Of a DNA stretch of 39,216 nt, positions 16,076 to 23,275 are shown one piece after another. Source of the DNA: Chloroflexota bacterium. Lineage in GTDB: Bacteria; Chloroflexota; Dehalococcoidia; Bin125. A program made the translations under genes and the position numbers. The notes beneath the pieces were generated by a model. That model did not search any database, had not been told where the DNA came from, and saw only the letters and a program-made list of their open reading frames with translations. The stretch is taken from NCBI GenBank assembly GCA_003228175.2, contig QGNQ01000017.1, positions 1 to 39,216 of the forward strand, read 5' to 3'. Numbering within the stretch: position 1 is the first letter of the stretch; every line of letters starts with the position of its first letter.

Positions 16076-16104
16076 TTGGTCTGGGGCCTCGCTGGCGTTA
16101 GCGT
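16076..16104 (+). promoter_or_regulatory. Promoter TTGGTC-N17-TAGCGT
   Basis: A -35 like TTGGTC (16076-16081) and a -10 TAGCGT (16099-16104) are separated by 17 bases, giving an expected start near 16111 and a 50-base leader for the LLM oxidoreductase. The -10 is identical to that of the promoter at 6379-6407. Confidence 0.5.
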
Positions 16105-16161
16105 GCCAGGCATCGACCCGGACGCGGGGATGGCTGGATTCGCACGAAGGAGTGGGCAACC

Positions 16162-17040
16162 GTGGCAGCATTGAAATTCGGCTGGATTGCACCCGTGATC
16201 GGTCCGCCTGAGAGCGACCACGTGCCGATCGTGCAGTACCAAGTCGAGCACATCCTGCCGACAGCGCTGCGGTCGTTCGATTCGGTCTGGATGGCGGACC
16301 ATTTCTGGGGCTTCGATCGCAAGACCGATCCCTTCCTGGAGGCTTGGACGACGATGACGTGGGTGGCGGCCAAGTTTCCCAACGTGTTGCTCAGCCATCA
16401 CGTCCTGGGACATGGCTACCGGAACCCCGCCCTGACGGCCAAGATGGCCGCGACGTTGCAGGCGCTGTCGGGCGGGCGCTTCATCCTGAGCATCGGCGCG
16501 GGCTGGCGGCAAGAGGAGTACGCGGCGTACGGCTACGAGTTCCCGTCCGTCGCTACGCGGCTGCGGCAGTTGGAGGAGGTGGTGCAGATCTGCCGTCTGA
16601 TGTGGACGGAAGAGTCGCCCAGCTTTGAGGGCAAGTATTTTCAGATCCGCGACGCGATGGCGCCACCGCTGCCCAATCCCGTTCCGCCGATCTGCATCGG
16701 TAGCCAGGGCGAGCAGATCGGGCTGCCGCTGGTGGGTCGGCGGGCGGACATGTGGAACATGTTCATGCCCGCGGAGGAGACGGACTGGATTCGCAAGCGC
16801 GACATCGTGTGGCGTTCGGCGGAGGCGGCGGGGCGCGACCCCGCCTCGATCGAGATCAGCGCCACCCGCGAAGCGCCGCTGCCGACCACCGACGCCGAAA
16901 GCGAGCAGTGGCGCGCGACCCTCGAGCGCTGGGCGGAATTGGGGATATCGCACTTCGTGCTGGACTTCGGGCACGTGACGTCGACCGAGTCCGTGGAGCG
17001 ATTCGCGGCCCAGGTGATCGAGCCGATGAAGTCCGCCTGA
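16162..17040 (+). CDS. LLM class flavin-dependent oxidoreductase
   Basis: A 292-residue luciferase-like monooxygenase-fold protein, probably F420- or FMN-dependent. Family landmarks are LKFGWIAP at strand 1, FDSVWMADHFWGF, the segment VLLSHHVLGHGYRNPALTAKMAATL (the hHxRhPaxlAk motif), LSGGRFILSIGAGWRQEEYAAYG (GRfxlGiGaGw), and the strand PPICIGSQGEQIGLPLVGRRAD (PPi.iGg.g...l.l.ar.AD). The length and the YGYEFPSVATRLRQLEEVVQI stretch are those of F420-dependent dehydrogenase-like members. It would reduce or oxygenate an unknown organic substrate. The start is GTG at 16162, supported by GAAGGAG nine bases upstream and by the promoter at 16076. It converges on the HpaI-type aldolase gene. Confidence 0.9.
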   Translation: MAALKFGWIAPVIGPPESDHVPIVQYQVEHILPTALRSFDSVWMADHFWGFDRKTDPFLEAWTTMTWVAAKFPNVLLSHHVLGHGYRNPALTAKMAATLQALSGGRFILSIGAGWRQEEYAAYGYEFPSVATRLRQLEEVVQICRLMWTEESPSFEGKYFQIRDAMAPPLPNPVPPICIGSQGEQIGLPLVGRRADMWNMFMPAEETDWIRKRDIVWRSAEAAGRDPASIEISATREAPLPTTDAESEQWRATLERWAELGISHFVLDFGHVTSTESVERFAAQVIEPMKSA

Positions 17041-17076
17041 CCGTGGGTTGAGCGCCCGCGCCGGGTCCGAAGAAAT

Positions 17077-17088
17077 CCCGCCGGCGGG
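17077..17088. terminator. GC palindrome between convergent genes
   Basis: The gap between the LLM gene and the aldolase gene contains the perfect palindrome CCCGCCGGCGGG. It is short, has no loop and no T-run, so its role as a terminator is doubtful. Confidence 0.2.
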
Positions 17089-17114
17089 CCTCAGTGGCGC
17101 GACCCTGGATTTCG

Positions 17115-17870
17115 CTAACGCTCGGATCCCTCGGTCTCGGCGACGCCTGAGGTTGTTTCGGCGAGCAGGGCTTTCGCGCCCCGGCGCACGAGCACTTCGG
17201 CCGGTGGCGCTTGGAAGAAGCTATAGCCCTGCCTGCCCTGCCACGCATTCGGCCCGCCGACAGCGCGACCCGCGGCGAGCGTCTCGTCGCGGATTTTCGC
17301 CGCCAGCGCCTCGTAGCCCGCGTCGCCCTGCTTCAAGCCGGAGAAGCTGCTGAGGTCGGTGGCCGCGACGAAGACCACGTCGACGCCTTCCACCGACGCG
17401 ATCTGGTCGGCGATCTCGGCCCCTTCCGGCGACTCGATCATTCCCACGACCATGATGTTGTCGTTGGCTGTTTGGCGGTAATCGCTGCCCCACAAGGCGC
17501 CGTACTGCCCGCCTCCCTGGCTGCGCGCGCCGCGCGGGGGGTAGCTTGCGAACTTGACGGCGGCCTGGACCTTCGCGACGGATGTGACCATGGGCACGAT
17601 GATGCCCAAGGCGCCGATGTCGACGGCCTTCTGGACATCGCCTTCGGTCGCGTCGGGGACGCGGATGAAGGGGATCGCGGGGGCGTCGCGGCCGGCCCAG
17701 ATCATCCGCGCGACATCCTGATAGGTCATGGGACTGTGCTGCATCTCGATCCAGAGGAAGTCGAAGCCGGCGTGCGCCATGGCGCGGTAGATGTCCGGGT
17801 CCGGAGTCTGGATGGTTCCGCCGACGACCTGCTTACCCTCGGCAAGCTTCTGTTTCACTGAGTTGTACAT
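17115..17870 (-). CDS. HpcH/HpaI-type aldolase
   Basis: A 251-residue class II (metal-dependent) pyruvate aldolase of the HpcH/HpaI family. Expected active-site parts are present: FDFLWIEMQHSPMTYQD (the WxxxDxEH region; here E then H), PFIRVPDAT with the substrate arginine, GMIESPEGAE with the metal-binding glutamate, and VFVAATDLSSFSG with the second metal aspartate. Relatives cleave 4-hydroxy-2-oxo acids such as 2-keto-3-deoxy-L-rhamnonate or 4-hydroxy-2-oxoheptanedioate to pyruvate plus an aldehyde. The GGGQYGALWGSDYRQTANDN segment is typical of the branch. ATG 17870 was chosen over the GTG at 17876 because GGAAGG sits five bases upstream. It is divergent from a gluconolactonase-like gene, and the two could belong to one sugar-acid pathway, though that gene is now frameshifted. 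Confidence 0.88.
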   Translation of the reverse strand: MYNSVKQKLAEGKQVVGGTIQTPDPDIYRAMAHAGFDFLWIEMQHSPMTYQDVARMIWAGRDAPAIPFIRVPDATEGDVQKAVDIGALGIIVPMVTSVAKVQAAVKFASYPPRGARSQGGGQYGALWGSDYRQTANDNIMVVGMIESPEGAEIADQIASVEGVDVVFVAATDLSSFSGLKQGDAGYEALAAKIRDETLAAGRAVGGPNAWQGRQGYSFFQAPPAEVLVRRGAKALLAETTSGVAETEGSER

Positions 17871-17955
17871 CGTCACCTTCCGTAGCTCTGCTGCCCTGAC
17901 CGCTGACGCAGAATACGGGGAAGCACGCCCCAGCGGGGCCGACTCGGCAAAGCTG

Positions 17956-17973
17956 TGACAGAATCAGCAGACG
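17956..17973 (+). promoter_or_regulatory. Extended -10 before the SMP-30 gene
   Basis: TGA-CAGAAT (17956-17964) is an extended -10 ending nine bases before the ATG at 17974, with AATCAGC shared with the tesB upstream sequence. There is no Shine-Dalgarno, so the transcript could be leaderless or nearly so. Confidence 0.4.
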
Positions 17974-18884
17974 ATGCGAATCGAAGACGACCACGGGATC
18001 TCTGACCTCCTGCGCGGCACGGAGAGCCGGCTTTGCAGCGGCTTCGGCTTCACCGAGGGACCGGTCTGGATCCCCACGGACAAGGCGCTGCTCTTCAGCG
18101 ACATTCCGGGCAATCGCATGCATCGGTGGCGCCCCGGCCAGAGCGAGGCCGAGGTGTACCGCGCGCCGAGCGGTTGGTCCAACGGGCTCACCCTGGATGC
18201 CGAGGGCAACGTGCTCGCGTGTGAGCACGGGGGGCGCCGGGTGTCCCGGATCGAGTATGGGGATTCCCGCCGTAGCGTCGCTTTGGCCGAGCGCTGGGAT
18301 GGTAAGGCGCTGAACAGCCCCAACGATCTCGTCGTGCATTCGTCGGGGGCGATCTTCTTCACGGACCCGACGTACGGCGCCGATACCGGCAAGACGCCCA
18401 GCCAGGGGGCAGAGGGGCAGACGCCGGAGCTCGACTTCCAGGGGGTCTATCGGATCGATCCGGACGGTGCGCTTCATTGCGTCGTCAGGGAGGGGTTCTC
18501 ACAGCCCAACGGCCTGGCGTTAGCCCGGACGAGTCCGCGCTATATATCGGTGATTCGCAAGACCCGCGGATCTGGCGATACGACGTTAATGATGACCTGA
18601 CGCTGGGTGAGCGGACGCAATTCCTCGACCAGTCGGCGGACGCCCGAGCAGGGGTGCCGGATGGCATGAAGGTCGATACGGAGGGGCGACTCTGGACCAC
18701 GGGCGCTGGGGGTATCTCGGTGCACACGGCGTTGGGCGAGTACTTGGGTGTCTTCGAGCTGGACGAGCACGCCGCCAATCTCACGTTCGGTGGTGACGGG
18801 TTCTCGTCGCTGTTCATGACGGCGGGAACGAGCGTCTATCGGATCGAGACGACGGCGCGGGGGATCGTCCCCGGCTCCCGATAG
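17974..18884 (+). pseudogene. SMP-30/gluconolactonase family gene, frameshifted
   Basis: Two overlapping frames together encode one SMP-30/gluconolactonase/LRE-like beta-propeller of about 300 residues. Frame 1 (from 17974) gives GFGFTEGPVWIPTDKALLFSD with the metal-binding glutamate, HGGRRVSRI, NSPNDLVVHSSGAIFFTDPTYG, and reaches FSQPNGLAL. The expected next words SPDESALYIGDS occur in another frame, which then runs through DGMKVDTEGRLWTTGAGGISV to the stop at 18884. Loss of one base near 18517-18522 explains the break exactly. Frame 1 alone stops at 18600 and would lack the third metal ligand region. Family members hydrolyse sugar lactones. The gene is either a recent pseudogene or carries a sequencing error; little other decay is visible. 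It is divergent from the aldolase gene. Confidence 0.8.
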
Positions 18885-18891
18885 CGGAGCC
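18873..18891 (+). terminator. Weak hairpin at the end of the SMP-30 gene
   Basis: GGCTCC and GGAGCC pair around a seven-base loop that contains the stop codon. The following sequence TCAATTCT is only mildly T-rich. Evidence for termination is weak. Confidence 0.25.
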
Positions 18892-19022
18892 TCAATTCTG
18901 AACGGTCTGGCTCGGCGGTCGATCGGAGTGCTGGACCACCCGTCTCCACCGGCTCGGTTCCAACGGATTCTGCGAGATCCCCCTACCGACTGCAAGCCAT
19001 GCGCAATCGGGGCAGACTCAGA

Positions 19023-19916
19023 TCAGCGCAGGTTCCGCAGGCGCGGGTCGAGGGCGTCCCGCAGCCAGTCGCCCATCATCATGGCGGTCAGCGAGATCAG
19101 CACGATCGCGAGGCCGGGGATCCAGATCAGCCACCAGGCGATCGTCATGAAGTTGCGCCCCTCCGAGATCATGACCCCCCAGGAGGAGATCCCGGCCCCG
19201 ACCCCGACGTTGAGGAAGCTCAGCCCCGCTTCGAACAGAATCACGGTGGCGACCTCCATCGTCATCAGGATGACGACGGTGTTGAACAGGTTGGGCAGCA
19301 GGTGGCGGGAGATCACGCGCAGATCCCGCGCCCCGATGGCCCGCGCGGCGAGGACGAACTCCCGCTCGCGCAGCGAGAGCACGTCGCCCCGCACCAGGCG
19401 CGCGTAGCCGGACCAGGTACAGAGCGTGATGATGAGGATCACGTTGCGCAGGCTGGGGCCCCAGACGGCGGCCACGAGGATGGCGAAGAGGAGCGCCGGG
19501 AAGGCCAGCTGCATATCCACGACCCGCATCAGCACCCGGTCCGCCCAGCCCAGGCGCCAGCCGGCCAGCAGGCCGACCAGGGTGCCGACGATGGCCGCCG
19601 CGGGGACCGCAATCACGACGACGGTCAGGGAGATGCGGGCGCCGGCCAGCAGACGGGCGAGGATGTCGCGGCCCAGGTGGTCGGTGCCCAGGACGTGATC
19701 CCAGCTGCCGCCGTCGAAGACGGGCGGGATCAGCTTGTCCGGGAGCACGATCTCGCGCGGGTCGTAGACCGAGAGGACGTCCGCGAAGATCGCGGCGACG
19801 AGGAACAGCGTCACGATCAGCAGGGAGGGGGTGAGCAGCGCCAGCCGCTTCCAGTGGCGTGTGCGCCGCCGGCTCGGGGGCGCCAGGACCGGGATCGCGA
19901 CGTTCGGCGCGGTCAT
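19023..19916 (-). CDS. Peptide/nickel-type ABC transporter permease (DppC-like)
   Basis: A 297-residue inner-membrane permease of the binding-protein-dependent transport family, DppC/OppC type. A short cytoplasmic N-terminus (SRRRTRHWKRLA) precedes the first helix (LLTPSLLIVTLFLVAAIFA). The OppC N-terminal signature HVLGTDHLGRDILARLLAGARISL is present (residues about 78-101). The EAA loop that contacts the ATPase reads AARAIGARDLRVISRHLLPN (about 191-210). Six helices are expected. ATG 19916 overlaps the stop of the upstream permease by one base (TGATG), implying translational coupling; a TTG three bases upstream is the alternative. It is the last gene of the leftward operon; downstream lies the convergent gluconolactonase remnant, and no ATPase gene follows. 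Confidence 0.93.
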   Translation of the reverse strand: MTAPNVAIPVLAPPSRRRTRHWKRLALLTPSLLIVTLFLVAAIFADVLSVYDPREIVLPDKLIPPVFDGGSWDHVLGTDHLGRDILARLLAGARISLTVVVIAVPAAAIVGTLVGLLAGWRLGWADRVLMRVVDMQLAFPALLFAILVAAVWGPSLRNVILIITLCTWSGYARLVRGDVLSLREREFVLAARAIGARDLRVISRHLLPNLFNTVVILMTMEVATVILFEAGLSFLNVGVGAGISSWGVMISEGRNFMTIAWWLIWIPGLAIVLISLTAMMMGDWLRDALDPRLRNLR

Positions 19917-20854
19917 CAAGCGGATCCGGCCCGAATGCGGGGGTCAACCAGCCGGTAGGAGAGGTCGACGACGATGTTGGCCAGCACGATCGAGGCCGCG
20001 ATCAGCAGGATCGCGGTCTGCGTGACCGGGAAGTCGCCCCCACCGATCGCCTGGATCGTCAGCCGGCCGACGCCGGGCCAGGCGAAGACCGTCTCCACGA
20101 CCAACGCCCCGGCGATCAGCCGGCCCGCCTGGATCCCGAGGATCGTCACCACCGGCAGCAGCGCGTGGCGCAGGGCGTGGCGAACGACGACCGTGCGCTC
20201 GGGCAGGCCCTTGGCCCGCGCCGTGCGCACGAAATCCGCATCCATCGCGTCGATCATGCCGGAGCGGGTCAGCCGCATGACCGCGGCGGAGGTGAACGTC
20301 CCCATCGTGATCATGGGCAGGATCATGTGTTTGAGGCTGCCGCTGCCCCCCGTGGGTAGCCAGCCCAGCTCGACGCTGAAGAAGAAGATCAGCATCAAGC
20401 CCAGCCAGAAGTCGGGCACGGCCTGGCCGAACACGGCCAGCAGCCGGGCCAGACAGTCGGCCGGACGGCCCCGGCGCAACGCCGCGATCACCCCCGTCGA
20501 CAGGCCCAGCACGATGGCGAACAGCAGCGAGGCGACGCCCAGCTGTAGCGTCTTCACGACCCGCGAGCTGACTTCGCCGAGGGCGTCCCGGCCGTTGAGC
20601 AGTGACCGGCCCATGTCGAGCTGGACCGTGTCCCAGAGGAAGCGCCCGTACTGCACGACGACGTGGTCGTTCAGCCCGAACCGCTCCTTCAGCGCTTCGA
20701 TCTCCGCCTGCGTCGACTGATCGCTGGCCAGGAACGCGATCGGGTCGCGCGTCACCCGGCTGACGAAGAAGACGGCGGAGACGACCAGGAACACGACCAA
20801 CAGCCCCTGGAGGAGGCGCGAGGCCAGAATCCCCCAGAGGCTGTTGGTTGTCAT
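19916..20854 (-). CDS. Peptide/nickel-type ABC transporter permease (DppB-like)
   Basis: A 312-residue permease of the DppB/OppB type. The N-terminal helix and loop follow the OppB pattern: ASRLLQGLLVVFLVVSAVFF, then ALKERFGLNDHVVVQYGRFL and QLDMGRSL. Five more hydrophobic segments follow, with AVFGQAVPDFWLGLMLIFFF in the centre and the EAA loop TARAKGLPERTVVVRHALRHAL (split here: TARAKGLPERTVVV then RHALRHALLP) at about residues 205-228. Together with the DppC-like partner it forms the membrane pore of an importer for peptides, nickel chelates or other small solutes. It begins 40 bases after the stop of the binding-protein gene and overlaps the next gene by one base. The ATG lacks an obvious Shine-Dalgarno. 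Confidence 0.93.
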   Translation of the reverse strand: MTTNSLWGILASRLLQGLLVVFLVVSAVFFVSRVTRDPIAFLASDQSTQAEIEALKERFGLNDHVVVQYGRFLWDTVQLDMGRSLLNGRDALGEVSSRVVKTLQLGVASLLFAIVLGLSTGVIAALRRGRPADCLARLLAVFGQAVPDFWLGLMLIFFFSVELGWLPTGGSGSLKHMILPMITMGTFTSAAVMRLTRSGMIDAMDADFVRTARAKGLPERTVVVRHALRHALLPVVTILGIQAGRLIAGALVVETVFAWPGVGRLTIQAIGGGDFPVTQTAILLIAASIVLANIVVDLSYRLVDPRIRAGSA

Positions 20855-20894
20855 GCTCGCGGTCGCGCGCCCACTTCAGACCTACCGAAGGCGC

Positions 20895-22751
20895 CTAGGT
20901 GGCCAGCGGGCGGATCCCCCAGTAGGCCGAGTGATCCTGCTGAGTGCCGACTTCTTTCCACTCGAGGTTATTCCGCAGGACGCCCACATTGACCGGCTCG
21001 ATGAGGAAGAGGAAGTTTGCGTTCTCGTAGACGAGAACCGCGAGCTCGTTGATGATCTTCTCGCGCTCGGCCGGATCGAACGCCGTGCGCTGCGCCTCGA
21101 CGAGCTCCTGGATGCCGGAGCCCGGGTATTGCGCTTGCGCGATCGAGCCGGTCTCGTCCAACCACGCGTTGATATTGCCGGCCGGATCCGGAAATTGGTT
21201 GACGAAGTAGAAGTGCATTCCCGCCGCCTCGTGGATGCCGTCGTCGCCTTTCAGCCCCAAGCGCGGCCGGAAGACGGCCTGCAAGTCGACCTGCAGGTCT
21301 GTGGTGACGCCAACCTTCTCCAGGTCCTGCTGGATGATCAGCGCGGTCTCCTCCGTGTTGGCGACGGTTCCCTTGTGGCCCCAGAAGGGGGCGTGGAAGC
21401 CGTCCGCGTAGCCGGCCTCGGCCAGCAAGGCGCGCGCCTTCTCCGGGTTGTACTCGTAGGTCCGCTCCGCCTTCTGTTCGTCCGTCATGGCGCCGAACGA
21501 GCCTGACCCGGGGATCCCGTACGCCCGTTTCTCCTGGCCTGTGAGGGACCCGATGATCGCGTCGATGTTGACGGCGTGGTTCATCGCCCGGCGCACGCGG
21601 ATGTCCTGGAACGGGAACGATCCGTCTGCCAGCGGCCTCAGCGTGTTCCAGGTAATGTTGAAGGCGTTGGCGGGACCGACGTACAGCACCTGGAAATCAT
21701 CGCTGTCGAGGAAGCTCTCCTCCACCAAGTCCGGCGGCAGGAACAGCGCCATGTCGGCCTCGCCGGCCTCCAGCGCGGCCACGCGGCTCAGCGGCTCCGG
21801 CCGCACGATCTGCTGGAGTTCCTGGATCCAGGGCGTGTGCTGGCGGTGCGTCGAGCCGGCCTCGACGTGGTAGCCCTCGAAGCGCGAACTCCTCACGAGA
21901 TCGCCCGGCTCGTACGACTCGAGCGCGAAGGGGCCGCTGCCCACCCCGGTGTTGTTGAACGCCTCGTCCCCGATCTCCTCGACGATGTGCTTTGGCACCA
22001 GGCCTATCTCCGTCCCGATCACGCCAAACGCCGACGCGTCCGTGTTCAACGGGATCCGCGCGGTGAGCTCGTCCGTCACGGTGGCCTCATCCCGGACGGC
22101 GGCGACCTTCCAGGTGAAGCGGGAGTCGAATTTGCCGTCGGGGTTGTAGGGGGCAATGCCGCCAATGCGATCGATCGAGAACTTGAGGTCCTCCGCGGTC
22201 ACGGGCGCGCCGTCATGGAACGTCATGCCCGGCTTGAGGTGGGCCACAGCCGCCGTGAAGTCCTCGATCCATTCCATGGTCCCCGCGGCCGCCACCAGTT
22301 CCCTCGAGAGCTGGTCCCACTGCCCCAGGGTGTCCCAGTGCGGCCACGACTGGGGCTGGCCGCCGCCCGGCCCCATCCAGTCGATGCCGCCCGCCGCCTG
22401 CGCGATGGCGACTCGCAGAGTGAATTCCGTGTCCGTATCACCCGTCGCGACCGCCTGCTCCTCCTCTTCCTCCTCGGGCTCGGCCTGCGCGGCCTGCTCC
22501 TCGGCCTGGTCGTCGGCCTGGTCGTCGGCCTGGTCGTCGGCCTGCTCGGCTTGGGCCTGCGCCTGTTCCTCCGCTTGCTCCTCGGCCTGTTCCGTGGCGG
22601 CGGTCGCGGCGTCGTCGTCATCGTCGTCGTCGCCGCAGCCCACCAGGGCCAATCCGGCGGCGCCCACACCGGCGCGCCCGCTCGCCTGCAGCATCGTGCG
22701 GCGGGAGATCTTCCGGTGCCGCAAACTCGTCCAATAGTTCTTCTCGCTCAT
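20895..22751 (-). CDS. Family 5 extracellular solute-binding lipoprotein
   Basis: A 618-residue periplasmic or surface substrate-binding protein (SBP_bac_5, DppA/OppA family), first gene of the importer operon. The N-terminus has a twin-arginine signal (KISRRTMLQ) followed by a hydrophobic core and lipobox LALVG-C39, so it is predicted to be exported folded by Tat and lipid-anchored. Residues 40-104 form a low-complexity linker of Asp, Glu, Ala and Gln. The binding domain then starts at TEFTLRVAIAQAAGGIDW; KPGMTFHDGAPVTAEDLKFS is the family signature (about 170-190), and VRRAMNHAVNID and YNPEKARALLAEAGY are further family segments. The substrate (peptide, opine, nickel chelate, glycan) cannot be fixed. 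ATG 22751 has GGAAAGGGAA about eight bases upstream, so an in-frame start 30 bases earlier is rejected. Confidence 0.93.
   Translation of the reverse strand: MSEKNYWTSLRHRKISRRTMLQASGRAGVGAAGLALVGCGDDDDDDDAATAATEQAEEQAEEQAQAQAEQADDQADDQADDQAEEQAAQAEPEEEEEEQAVATGDTDTEFTLRVAIAQAAGGIDWMGPGGGQPQSWPHWDTLGQWDQLSRELVAAAGTMEWIEDFTAAVAHLKPGMTFHDGAPVTAEDLKFSIDRIGGIAPYNPDGKFDSRFTWKVAAVRDEATVTDELTARIPLNTDASAFGVIGTEIGLVPKHIVEEIGDEAFNNTGVGSGPFALESYEPGDLVRSSRFEGYHVEAGSTHRQHTPWIQELQQIVRPEPLSRVAALEAGEADMALFLPPDLVEESFLDSDDFQVLYVGPANAFNITWNTLRPLADGSFPFQDIRVRRAMNHAVNIDAIIGSLTGQEKRAYGIPGSGSFGAMTDEQKAERTYEYNPEKARALLAEAGYADGFHAPFWGHKGTVANTEETALIIQQDLEKVGVTTDLQVDLQAVFRPRLGLKGDDGIHEAAGMHFYFVNQFPDPAGNINAWLDETGSIAQAQYPGSGIQELVEAQRTAFDPAEREKIINELAVLVYENANFLFLIEPVNVGVLRNNLEWKEVGTQQDHSAYWGIRPLAT
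22440..22634 (-). repeat. Low-complexity, 12-bp microrepeat within the SBP gene
   Basis: The segment coding for the Asp/Glu/Ala/Gln linker is built of near-identical units. The clearest part, 22501-22548, is TCGGCCTGGTCG three times and a fourth variant, encoding the ADDQ tetrapeptide on the minus strand. Seven successive aspartates and six glutamates bracket it. Such DNA is prone to unit gain and loss, which would only change the length of the tether. Confidence 0.75.
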
Positions 22752-23275
22752 TCGCGATTCCCTTTCCTGGGCCGTGCACAACGTCCACCACCGGGGCGGA
22801 GGTGCAGCGACCGATTCGCCGCATCATCACGCGGGGGGGAGTCAAGTCAATAACAGAAGTTAATTTCGGAGGGGGGGTATGGGCGTCTGCGGGCGCGGGG
22901 CGTGCCGTCGGGAGTGGGGGCGGGTGGGGCGTCGACGGCGGCGCCTCCCGGTTGTAGCAAGCGCGGGCGGTCGCGTTCCAACTCCACGAGGGAGGCCCTC
23001 TGCCGGATTGCACTTCCGAAGTCCGCGATGCCGGGGATGAGGAGGTGATTCGCTGCCGGAAACACGCGAGCGGCGGGTCCGTCGCTCGACCGTGTGTGAG
23101 ACGGTCGCGCTCGACCGCGTGCTGCCTGCGGCCAAGCTGGATCCGCGTTTGCGGTGCGCGGAGCGAACAGGTATGAAGGGGGCAGAGCTGAGGTCCGCAG
23201 CTGAACATGCGCCGCCAGCGATGGAGCACTCGCGAGGGACCGTCGCTGGCCCACCTGGCAAGGAGACAAGACGGC
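22752..23275. other. Divergent intergenic region, 524 bp
   Basis: This gap separates the ABC importer operon from the amidohydrolase gene. A rare A+T-rich patch lies at 22844-22868. On the minus strand it contains TTGACT, followed 17 bases later by ATGATG, a possible but weak promoter for the importer. A 14-base element CGCTCGACCGYGTG occurs twice in direct orientation (23083-23096 and 23108-23121, 25-base period), which might be an operator for the amidohydrolase. No gene or RNA is recognised. Confidence 0.45.

Noticed and set aside
21576..22853. A 425-residue plus-strand frame with a leucine/glycine run that looks membrane-like
   Set aside because: It is the complement of the Asp/Glu/Ala/Gln linker and binding domain of the solute-binding protein; the hydrophobic run is an artefact of the repeat.
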